Source of the DNA: Lutibacter sp.
GTDB taxonomy: Bacteria > Bacteroidota > Bacteroidia > Flavobacteriales > Flavobacteriaceae
NCBI RefSeq assembly: GCF_021647475.1
Contig: NZ_JAKIUR010000066.1
Coordinates: forward strand, 1 to 12,775
Reading direction: 5' to 3'
Length of the DNA stretch: 12,775 nucleotides
Numbering within the stretch: the first letter of the stretch is position 1; the number at the start of each line of letters is the position of its first letter. Shown here in pieces: positions 6,602-12,775 of this stretch. A program made the position numbers and the translations under genes. The notes under the pieces were generated by a model, which ran no database searches, was not told where the DNA came from, and was given only the letters and a program-made list of their open reading frames with translations.

Positions 6602-8506
6602 TTACAACGTTTCTTTTAACCATTTGTAAAATTCACGTTCCCAAATTAAGCTGTTTTCATTGTTTAAAACCCAATGATTTTCTTTTGGAAAATAGAGTAA
6701 TTTACTCTTAATTCCTTGTAATTGCGCTGCTTGAAAAGCGGCTAAACCTTGTCCAACAGGAACTCTATAATCAATTCCTCCTTGAATAATCATAATTGGT
6801 GTATCCCAATTTTGTACTTTTTCAGCGGGATTAAAATCGTGATAAGATTTTTGAGCTACGGCATTATTTTTATCCCAATAAGCACCACCTAAATCCCAGT
6901 TTACAAAAAATAATTCTTCAGTAGTTCCATACATACTTCTCCAATCAAAAATACCATCGTGTGCAATAAATGTTTTAAATCTACCTTGGTGAATTCCTGC
7001 TAAATAATAAATAGAATAACCACCATAACTAGCTCCAATTGCACCTAAATGATTAGTATCTACATACGATTCTTTAGAAATATCATCAATAGCTGATAAA
7101 TAATCTTTCATATTTTGTCCGCCGTAATCTTTGCTAATTTCTTCATTCCATTTTACACCAAAACCAGGTAAACCTCTACGGTTTGGAGCAATTATAATAT
7201 ATCCATGAGCTGCCATTAATTGAAAATTCCATCGATAAGAATAAAACTGACTTACTTCTGCTTGTGGACCTCCTTGGCAATATAATAAGGTTGGATATTT
7301 TTTTGTAGCATCAAAATTTGGTGGATAAATTACCCAAGCAAGTAGTTCTTTACCATCGGTAGTTTTAACCATGCGTTTTACCACTTTACTTAACTTTATT
7401 TTATGGTAAACAGTATCGTTGGCATGAGTTAATTGCGTCATTTTTCCGTTAGTTAAATTAACGGTGTACAACTCAGTAGCGTGATTCATATCTCTTCTAC
7501 TAACCACCATAGTATTTTTAGATTGTCCAACAATTCCACCAACATCAAATTGACCATTGGTAATTTGTTTGGGAGCTTCTATTTTTTTATTTGAAGAAGG
7601 AACTTTTAATTCAAAAAGTTGAACAGTACCCATAGTTGGAGCAATAAAGTATATTTTGTTTCCTTTATTTCCCCATTTAAAACTACTAACTGTTCCATCC
7701 CAATTAGCAGTCAAGTTTACTGTTTTATCATTTATTTTAACAACAATATCATTTTTGTCAGATTCATATCCTGCACGTTTCATTTGTAACCAAGCTAATT
7801 GTCCTTTGGTTGAAAATGCAGGATGTGTATCATATCCTTTATTGTTTTTGGTTAAATCTGTAGTTGTTTTGGTTGCTAAATTATAATCGTAAATATCGGT
7901 ATTTGTACTAACGGCATATTTGGTACCACTTAATTTTTTGGTAACATATAAAATATGCTGACTGTCAGGACTCCAAACATAATCTTCTGAGCCACCAAAT
8001 GGTTTTTGAGGACAATCAAAAGGTTCATTTTTCATAATATCAATAGGTTTGCCATTGTTTTTTGTGGATTTGTACATTACGTGGCTAAAAGCACCATCTT
8101 CCCAAGTATCCCAATGGCGATAGTTTAAAGATTTGATGATTTTTACGTTAGATTTTTTTAATTTTGGATAATAATCTTGTCCCGTAATTTTTTCTAATTT
8201 CACATCTGAAGTAGAAATTTTATAATTTCCATCAGGTGAATTTTTTTTGTTAGTTACTAAAGATTTATAATCGGAAATTTTTTGAGCTTCACCTCCGTTT
8301 AACGGAACTTGATAATAGGTTTTGGTTGTTTTATTAGCTTCAATATTATATTTTGAAACTCTGTAAACCACATTATTTCCGTCTTTTGTTAATCCAATTC
8401 CTGAAACTCTATTTAATTGAATTAAAGTTTCGGGTGTCATTACATCTTGAGCAAAAGCACTCAAAAATAGTAATGAAAATAAAATACTACTTATAATTTT
8501 TTGCAT
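6602..8506 (-). CDS. secreted S9-family serine peptidase (dipeptidyl/acylaminoacyl-peptidase type)
   Basis: 634 aa, a normal length for the family. A signal peptide covers 1-19 (hydrophobic core ending SAFA before Gln), so it works in the periplasm or outside the cell. Residues about 20-370 form the beta-propeller that limits access to short peptides, with repeats such as VWSPDSQHILYV and TELYTVNL. The alpha/beta-hydrolase domain fills about 375-634. The catalytic triad is complete: Ser493 in GASYGG, Asp579 in GGIDYRVP and His611 in KENHW. QGGP at 411-414 occupies the usual oxyanion-loop position. It should release dipeptides or acylated residues from oligopeptides for nutrition. The gene is monocistronic, convergent with the lipoprotein gene and divergent from the NUMOD4-like gene. 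The exact specificity (DPP4, DPP5 or AAP-like) cannot be decided by eye. Confidence 0.92.
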   Translation of the reverse strand: MQKIISSILFSLLFLSAFAQDVMTPETLIQLNRVSGIGLTKDGNNVVYRVSKYNIEANKTTKTYYQVPLNGGEAQKISDYKSLVTNKKNSPDGNYKISTSDVKLEKITGQDYYPKLKKSNVKIIKSLNYRHWDTWEDGAFSHVMYKSTKNNGKPIDIMKNEPFDCPQKPFGGSEDYVWSPDSQHILYVTKKLSGTKYAVSTNTDIYDYNLATKTTTDLTKNNKGYDTHPAFSTKGQLAWLQMKRAGYESDKNDIVVKINDKTVNLTANWDGTVSSFKWGNKGNKIYFIAPTMGTVQLFELKVPSSNKKIEAPKQITNGQFDVGGIVGQSKNTMVVSRRDMNHATELYTVNLTNGKMTQLTHANDTVYHKIKLSKVVKRMVKTTDGKELLAWVIYPPNFDATKKYPTLLYCQGGPQAEVSQFYSYRWNFQLMAAHGYIIIAPNRRGLPGFGVKWNEEISKDYGGQNMKDYLSAIDDISKESYVDTNHLGAIGASYGGYSIYYLAGIHQGRFKTFIAHDGIFDWRSMYGTTEELFFVNWDLGGAYWDKNNAVAQKSYHDFNPAEKVQNWDTPIMIIQGGIDYRVPVGQGLAAFQAAQLQGIKSKLLYFPKENHWVLNNENSLIWEREFYKWLKETL

Positions 8507-8526
8507 AATTTTAAATATTTGTTTGA

Positions 8527-8534
8527 CAAATTTA
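8527..8534 (-). promoter_or_regulatory. candidate promoter core of the S9 peptidase gene
   Basis: The minus strand reads TAAATTTG, a full match to TAnnTTTG, with its 3' end about 20 nt before the peptidase ATG. The -33 region is not clear. Confidence 0.4.
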
Positions 8535-8677
8535 TTGTTTTAATTCTAAAGTATCTCTTAAAATTCCTAAAATAAAATGCTAGGTTTGTTACTAAGATTA
8601 GCTGAAAATATAACTAGTAAAAGTGGTTAAATAATATATGAATTTAGTCCCACAAATTCAATAATCTAAAATAATAT

Positions 8678-8685
8678 TATCTTTG
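8678..8685 (+). promoter_or_regulatory. candidate promoter core of the NUMOD4-like gene
   Basis: TATCTTTG is a full match to TAnnTTTG. Transcription would begin around 8691-8693, leaving under 10 nt of leader before the ATG at 8700. This raises the possibility that translation really begins at the in-frame ATG at 8718 or 8727. No -33 TTTG is seen. Confidence 0.4.
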
Positions 8686-8699
8686 TTTTACCCTTTTAG

Positions 8700-9539
8700 A
8701 TGAATAAAATATTAAAAATGGATAAAATGATAATTAATAGTGAAGAATGTCGTAATATAATAGGATTTGAAAGATATCACGTAAGTGAGTCTGGACGAGT
8801 ATATAGAACTGAAATAGGTAAAAAAAGATCTTGGAGGACAAAGGGTAGAATTTGTATAAACGAAAATAAAGTACATTTTAGAGTCCAAAATGGTAAGTTA
8901 AGACAAGGACAAGTAAGCTTAACGGACACAAATGGTAAATTACACAATGTTGGTGTTGCCACACTAGTTGCAAGAGTTTTTGGTGTCATTGATAAAAAAA
9001 TGATTTCTAACAGGCAAAAAATTAGCTATAAAGACTACAATAAAAAAAATTTACATTATACTAATTTATTTATTACAGAGAAAGTCTATTCTAATAGCAA
9101 ACTAAACAAGAAAGATATCAAACATATAAAGAAATATATTAAACAAGGAGTTTCTTTAAGATATATTAGTCGCATTTTTTGTGTTTCCGAAATGCAAATA
9201 AATAGAATAAAAACAGGAGAAAATTGGGGTAATGGTAAAAGAAAAATAAAAGCCCCCAAAGCACCATTTGAAATAAAAGAAGTAAGAATGAAAAAATACA
9301 TTGCTACATTTGATAGAAAAAAAACAGTTAACGGCATTAGAAAACGTTTTACAGTTAAGAGAAATCCTAAAAGTCCAACAGACAACTTAATTATTGGAAT
9401 AATTAATGGTTACAAACTATCACTAAAACATACTAATATAACTCGTGCGAAAAAAAGTGTTAAGACTTTAAATGAATATTTTTTTGAAAGTAAAATTAAA
9501 AAAGAGAAAAATACACTATTTAACAAAAAACTGAGTTGA
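8700..9539 (+). CDS. orphan NUMOD4/HNH-homing-endonuclease-like protein, apparently nuclease-dead
   Basis: 279 aa, strongly basic, no signal peptide. Residues about 18-38 match the NUMOD4 pattern (NIIGFERYHVSESGRVY). Residues 56-95 follow the strand layout of an HNH_3-type domain, but the usual VHRLVA reads VATLVA (Ala87 for His). In the expected H-x-D...N...NL signature the second His is Tyr110, while Asp112, Asn117 and Asn122-Leu123 remain. Residues 133-176 resemble the helix-turn-helix found behind such nucleases (KLNKKDI, GVSLRYISRIFCVSEMQINRIK, NW). Residues about 197-262 are an unassigned basic domain with a strand-strand-helix look. It is probably a DNA-binding protein derived from a phage or homing endonuclease. 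In-frame ATGs at 8718 and 8727 are alternative starts. It stands alone between unrelated genes on the other strand, with its own promoter and terminator, which suggests a transferred cassette. Family assignment is by eye. Confidence 0.75.
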   Translation: MNKILKMDKMIINSEECRNIIGFERYHVSESGRVYRTEIGKKRSWRTKGRICINENKVHFRVQNGKLRQGQVSLTDTNGKLHNVGVATLVARVFGVIDKKMISNRQKISYKDYNKKNLHYTNLFITEKVYSNSKLNKKDIKHIKKYIKQGVSLRYISRIFCVSEMQINRIKTGENWGNGKRKIKAPKAPFEIKEVRMKKYIATFDRKKTVNGIRKRFTVKRNPKSPTDNLIIGIINGYKLSLKHTNITRAKKSVKTLNEYFFESKIKKEKNTLFNKKLS

Positions 9540-9577
9540 AAAACAAAAACAGGATAATATTAATTTAAAGTGCATAA

Positions 9578-9605
9578 AGTTCAAGCAATTTGCTTGAGCT
9601 TTTTT
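9578..9605 (+). terminator. Rho-independent terminator of the NUMOD4-like gene
   Basis: AGTTCAAGC and GCTTGAGCT form a 9-bp stem (one G-U pair) around a five-base loop, followed directly by six T (9600-9605). The U-run lies on the plus strand, so it ends the gene stopping at 9539. The tract overlaps the stop codon of the convergent minus-strand EEP gene (9604-9606). In the other direction the run of U is poor, so it is mainly a plus-strand terminator. Confidence 0.8.
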
Positions 9606-10575
9606 AGTTCTTTTTTAAGTAAACGTAAACAGGAAAGTGATCACTAAAACCACCTTGGTAATGTTTACCTACGTAGGTTCTAAAAGGTGTTCCCTTGTAT
9701 TTTCCGTTCCATTCTTGTATAAAATAATTATCAAAAACTTCAGCATATTTAAATGAATGTTTTTTGTCTTCAATTTCAAAGAAGTTTTTTGAAAATATGA
9801 TTTGATCAAATAAATGCCATTTTCCGTGATGCCTTAAGGTTCCTTTTCCTTTTGCTAAAATGCTTTCCATAGGATTGTAAAAACTAGCGTTTACTAAATG
9901 TTGTTTTACGCTATTATTAGTAGGATCATCGTTAAAATCTCCCATAATAATAATTTTTGGATTTTCGTTTTCAGCTTTTATTTTATCTATAATACTTGTC
10001 GCTAAATTTGCTGCTTTTATACGTTTTCTTTCACCTTTATCTTCTCCACTTCTACGTGAAGGCCAATGATTAACAAGCACATAAATTAATTCGCCATTTA
10101 ATTTTCCTTTTACCATTAAAATATCTCTTGTGTAATCTCTATTGCCTTCTTCATCTTCTAGATAAAGAGGGAATATTTCCGAACTTAATAATTCAAACAA
10201 TTCCTTTTTGTATAGTAAGGCAACGTCAATACCTCGTTCATCAGGAGATTCATAATGAACAAATCCGTAATGTTCATTTTTTAAATCATCAGAATTTACC
10301 AAATCATTTAATACACTTCTATTTTCTACTTCAGCTACTCCAACTATGGCAGGCGATACAAATGATTTTTCAGTTCCTAATTGGGCTATAACACTTCCTA
10401 ATTTTTTAATTTTTTGTTTATAACGTTTATTATTCCACTTTTTTTTTCCTTTAGGCGTAAAATCATCATCAAAAGTATTTGGATCATCTGTAGTATCAAA
10501 TAAATTTTCTAAATTATAGAAAGCAATGGTGTATGCTTGTTTATTTTTACCAGGAGATTTAAAGTATGAAAACAT
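9604..10575 (-). CDS. cytoplasmic endonuclease/exonuclease/phosphatase (EEP) family enzyme
   Basis: 323-aa paralogue of the secreted EEP enzyme at 271-1317, with the same motif order: FYNLEN (Asn21), GVAEVEN (Glu82), RGIDVALLY (Asp117), NHWPSR (His170), MGDFNDD (Asp213/Asn215), DQI (Asp258) and SDHFP (Asp312/His313). All metal-binding and catalytic positions are kept. The N-terminus (MFSYFKSPGK) is short and polar with no signal peptide, so it should remain in the cytoplasm. An extra charged stretch after FDT (residues 30-56, rich in Asp then Lys) differs from the secreted copy. It is divergent from hflX with a 100-nt spacer and convergent with the NUMOD4-like gene. The substrate is unknown; nucleic acids or nucleotide-like phosphodiesters are likeliest for this family. 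Confidence 0.9.
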   Translation of the reverse strand: MFSYFKSPGKNKQAYTIAFYNLENLFDTTDDPNTFDDDFTPKGKKKWNNKRYKQKIKKLGSVIAQLGTEKSFVSPAIVGVAEVENRSVLNDLVNSDDLKNEHYGFVHYESPDERGIDVALLYKKELFELLSSEIFPLYLEDEEGNRDYTRDILMVKGKLNGELIYVLVNHWPSRRSGEDKGERKRIKAANLATSIIDKIKAENENPKIIIMGDFNDDPTNNSVKQHLVNASFYNPMESILAKGKGTLRHHGKWHLFDQIIFSKNFFEIEDKKHSFKYAEVFDNYFIQEWNGKYKGTPFRTYVGKHYQGGFSDHFPVYVYLKKN

Positions 10576-10601
10576 AAGATATTTTTAAAAAAGTGAATTT
10601 A

Positions 10602-10609
10602 CAAAAATA
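10602..10609 (-). promoter_or_regulatory. candidate promoter core of the cytoplasmic EEP gene
   Basis: The minus strand reads TATTTTTG, a full match to TAnnTTTG, about 26 nt before the ATG at 10575. No clear -33 TTTG is present. Confidence 0.4.
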
Positions 10610-10628
10610 GAATTACATATGGTATTTG

Positions 10629-10636
10629 TATCTTTG
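10629..10636 (+). promoter_or_regulatory. candidate promoter core of hflX
   Basis: TATCTTTG, a full match to TAnnTTTG and the same octamer as at 8678, lies about 40 nt before the hflX ATG. It sits back to back with the EEP promoter candidate, consistent with a divergent promoter pair. Confidence 0.45.
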
Positions 10637-10675
10637 CCATTCAACTTAAAAAATAATTAAGAAAGTTGATTTAAT

Positions 10676-11887
10676 ATGATAGAACCAAAAAAAGCAAACT
10701 CTGAAGAAACGGTTTTAATAGGAATTATTACCCAAAACCAAAATGAAGAACAAGCTAAAGAATATTTAGATGAGTTAGAGTTTTTGACAATTACAGCTGG
10801 TGGAATATCGGTAAAACGATTTACACAAAAATTAGATTTTCCTAATCCAAAAACATTTATTGGAACTGGTAAATTAGAGGAAGTCAAAAATTATATGGAA
10901 GAACATCATATTGAATCGGCAATATTTGATGATGAACTTTCTGCTGGACAATTGCGAAATATTGAAAAAGTTTTAAATTGTAAAGTACTAGATAGAACTA
11001 ATTTAATTTTAGATATTTTCGCACGTAGAGCACAAACAAGTTACGCTCGTACACAAGTTGAGTTGGCTCAATGCCAATATTTATTACCACGTTTAACTAG
11101 ATTATGGACTCACTTAGAACGTCAAAAAGGTGGAATTGGCTTACGTGGCCCAGGAGAAACTGAAATTGAAACGGATAGACGAATAATTCGCGATAAAATT
11201 ACACTACTAAAAAAGAAGCTTAAAATTATTGATAAGCAAATGGCGGTGCAACGTAAAAACCGTGGTAAAATGGTCCGTGTTGCTTTAGTAGGCTATACTA
11301 ATGTTGGTAAATCTACTTTAATGAATGTGGTTAGTAAAAGCGATGTGTTTGCAGAAAATAAACTATTTGCAACGCTAGATACCACGGTTAGAAAAGTAGT
11401 TATAAAAAACATTCCGTTTTTATTGACAGATACCGTTGGGTTTATCAGAAAATTGCCAACTCAATTGGTAGAATCCTTTAAATCTACTTTAGATGAAGTA
11501 CGTGAAGCGGATTTGTTATTGCATATTGTAGATATTTCACATCCAAATTTTGAAGATCATATTGATTCGGTAAATAAAATTTTAGGAGAAATTAAAAGTG
11601 CGGATAAACCAACTATCATGGTTTTTAATAAAATTGATGCTTACCAACATCAAACTATTGATGAAGATGATTTGGTTACAGAAAAATCTAAAATTCATTA
11701 CACTTTAGCTGAATGGGAAAAAACTTGGATGAATAAATTAGATAATAATTGCTTATTTATTTCAGCTTTAAATAAAGAAAATTTTGAATCTTTTAAAAAG
11801 AAGGTTTTTGAAGAAGTTAAAAAAATTCATATTACACGTTTTCCGTATAACGATTTTTTATATGAAGAATATACTGAAGAAAAGTAG
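10676..11887 (+). CDS. hflX: GTPase HflX (ribosome-associated)
   Basis: 403-aa HflX. The N-terminal domain (about 11-110) has the family motif FIGTGKLEEV. The helical linker carries the HflX signature GGIGLRGPGETEIETDRR (152-169). The GTPase domain from about 200 has G1 GYTNVGKST (206-214), a G2 Thr in ATLDTT, G3 DTVGF (252-256), G4 NKID (318-321) and G5 SAL (363-365). HflX binds the 50S subunit and splits stalled or hibernating 70S ribosomes, notably under heat stress. About 40 residues separate G4 from G5, with an acidic inserted stretch, and the protein ends soon after the G domain, so the separate C-terminal domain of E. coli HflX seems absent; I believe this is usual in the phylum. It is monocistronic, divergent from an EEP gene and convergent with the DUF3078 remnant. 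No Shine-Dalgarno sequence is seen, as is normal for Bacteroidota. Confidence 0.97.
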   Translation: MIEPKKANSEETVLIGIITQNQNEEQAKEYLDELEFLTITAGGISVKRFTQKLDFPNPKTFIGTGKLEEVKNYMEEHHIESAIFDDELSAGQLRNIEKVLNCKVLDRTNLILDIFARRAQTSYARTQVELAQCQYLLPRLTRLWTHLERQKGGIGLRGPGETEIETDRRIIRDKITLLKKKLKIIDKQMAVQRKNRGKMVRVALVGYTNVGKSTLMNVVSKSDVFAENKLFATLDTTVRKVVIKNIPFLLTDTVGFIRKLPTQLVESFKSTLDEVREADLLLHIVDISHPNFEDHIDSVNKILGEIKSADKPTIMVFNKIDAYQHQTIDEDDLVTEKSKIHYTLAEWEKTWMNKLDNNCLFISALNKENFESFKKKVFEEVKKIHITRFPYNDFLYEEYTEEK

Positions 11888-11902
11888 TTTAAAATAAAAA
11901 GA

Positions 11903-12026
11903 CTGTTTAAAAAGTATTATTTGAAATCCTATTGAGCTTGTCGAAATGTATTAACTAGTTGACAATCAAAAATCAACTTCGACAATCTCAGTTTGACAAA
12001 ATGAATTTCACTTACTTTTTAAACAG
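11903..12026. repeat. MITE/REP-like element with CTGTTTAAAAAGTA terminal inverted repeats, copy 2
   Basis: 124-bp element with perfect 14-bp inverted ends, CTGTTTAAAAAGTA (11903-11916) and TACTTTTTAAACAG (12013-12026). The ends differ from copy 1 at 6425-6568 by one base in the shared 13 bp. Inside, TGAGCTTGTCGAA (11933-11945) pairs with TTCGACAATCTCA (11978-11990) with one mismatch. The interior is otherwise unlike copy 1, so the shared feature is the ends plus common palindromic modules. It fills the convergent spacer between hflX and the DUF3078 remnant, and may end both transcripts. Confidence 0.75.
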
Positions 12027-12047
12027 CCTTTAAAAGTTAAAACTGAT

Positions 12048-12683
12048 TTAGAATCCGTAATTTACACCAACTCCAAAAATTTCTCTAATTTGAAATCCTT
12101 GAAAAGCATTATCATCGTAAACTGCTTGAAAAGTTAAATTAGCAGATAAATATTTGTTTATGCTCATAACTAAATTCATTGTGTAATCAATATCTACATT
12201 TTGTGGATCTTCTAAATAATTACTATACAAATTTAAGATATTTTCCATAGAAACATTTTCCATTAAATTAAATTTAGCATATCCAGAAGCATTAAATCCA
12301 AATTCAGTTCTTGTGCTTTTTCCTTGATCAACTCCAAAATAAGCATTGTTTGGCAAGGTAAAAGCTTTATCAACTAGCACTAATTTAACCGTTGTAGGTG
12401 CTAAATTAAATTTCAAATTATCATTTTTCTTCCATAACATTCCAGGTCCAAAAGATAAATTTGCAGGCGATAAAAAACTGGTATATTCTGAACGTGTTTC
12501 TGCACCATTAACATCAGTCCCATAAACATATCCTTTGCTAAACTGAGTTTTAAAATTTAAAAAAGCGGAATAAAACCAAAATCCTTTTGCTTTTTTACCT
12601 ACTAAGGTATTGAATTCAAATCTGTCATCAGTTTTCTTTTCAAAAGCACTCAGGGCAAACTCACACTTTTTCTTTGATAAAAG
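12048..12683 (-). pseudogene. 5'-truncated DUF3078-family outer-membrane protein gene
   Basis: The reading frame is open from a TAG at 12684-12686 down to the TAA at 12048-12050, about 211 codons. The sequence looks like the C-terminal two thirds of a flavobacterial DUF3078 protein: KKTDDRFEFNTLVGKKAKG, FYSAFLNFKTQF, GPGMLWKKNDNLKF, FGFNASGYAKFNLMENVS, YSNYLEDPQNVDIDYTMNL, and a final beta strand GVGVNYGF. No ATG is available above 12440, and that Met lies inside the conserved GPGMLWKK motif, so it is not a credible start. The signal peptide and first barrel strands are missing; homology seems to stop near 12645-12665. None of the three minus-strand frames from there to the window edge restores them, so this is a truncation, not a simple frameshift. 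The missing part could lie beyond the right edge if something is inserted here. The intact family is thought to be an outer-membrane beta-barrel of unknown function. Confidence 0.72.
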
Positions 12684-12775
12684 CTAGATAATCAGTTGAT
12701 TTATAGTTGTCAAAGTTATTAATTATTTGTATATTATACTGATAATCAATAATTTACACCAATGACATCAAGTAG

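Noticed and set aside
7656..7886. 76-codon plus-strand open frame inside the S9 peptidase gene
   Set aside because: It is antisense to a well-supported propeller domain and resembles no protein.
8777..9385. Two minus-strand open frames opposite the NUMOD4-like gene
   Set aside because: The plus-strand frame has clear NUMOD4 and HTH-like patterns; the antisense frames are hydrophobic or low-complexity complements of Lys/Asn-rich codons.
10128..10391. 87-codon plus-strand open frame inside the cytoplasmic EEP gene
   Set aside because: It is antisense to conserved EEP motifs with no recognisable pattern.
10657..10887. 76-codon minus-strand open frame over the start of hflX
   Set aside because: It overlaps the conserved HflX N-terminal domain and the hflX promoter region; a shadow.
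12746..12775. Possible C-terminal tail of a further minus-strand gene (LLDVIGVNY then TGA)
   Set aside because: Only nine codons are visible. The ending resembles an outer-membrane final strand, but the evidence is too short to call a gene.

Overview
The window looks like chromosomal DNA from a member of the Bacteroidota, most likely family Flavobacteriaceae. The evidence is the very AT-rich sequence, TAnnTTTG-type promoter cores in place of E. coli-type -10 boxes, no Shine-Dalgarno sequences ahead of starts, a TonB-dependent receptor with an N-terminal carboxypeptidase-regulatory-like domain, a DUF5689-type lipoprotein with a Bacteroidota surface-export signal, and a DUF3078-type protein. 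The genus cannot be named from the sequence.

Layout. 1-270: no gene, two hairpin-forming intergenic repeats. 271-1317 (-): secreted endonuclease/exonuclease/phosphatase (EEP) family enzyme. 1431-4184 (+): TonB-dependent outer-membrane receptor. 4195-6261 (+): surface lipoprotein with two DUF5689-like (probably OB-fold-like) repeats and a lamin-tail-like domain, 10 nt behind the receptor. 6262-6601: convergent spacer full of palindromic repeats, including a MITE/REP-like element. 6602-8506 (-): secreted S9-family serine peptidase with an intact catalytic triad. 8700-9539 (+): orphan protein resembling NUMOD4/HNH homing endonucleases, but both expected HNH histidines are replaced; a clear Rho-independent terminator follows. 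9604-10575 (-): second EEP enzyme, without signal peptide. 10676-11887 (+): GTPase HflX. 11888-12047: convergent spacer with a second copy of the terminal-inverted-repeat element. 12048-12683 (-): 5'-truncated DUF3078 gene, probably a pseudogene. 12684-12775: nothing firm.

How the genes may work together. The secreted EEP gene is divergent from a receptor-lipoprotein operon across a spacer of about 110 bp. In single-polypeptide secreted nucleases of other bacteria (ExeM/YhcR-like), lamin-tail and OB-fold domains sit on the same chain as a nuclease or EEP domain. Here the same parts seem to be split between a surface lipoprotein (DUF5689 x2 plus lamin tail) and a separate secreted EEP enzyme, with a dedicated TonB receptor. 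I infer a nucleic-acid or organophosphate scavenging locus, which is the most interesting hypothesis in the window. The rest is mostly housekeeping (HflX, the cytoplasmic EEP paralogue, the S9 peptidase), broken by one probably acquired mobile-type gene and by small palindromic repeats found only in 3' or convergent spacers.
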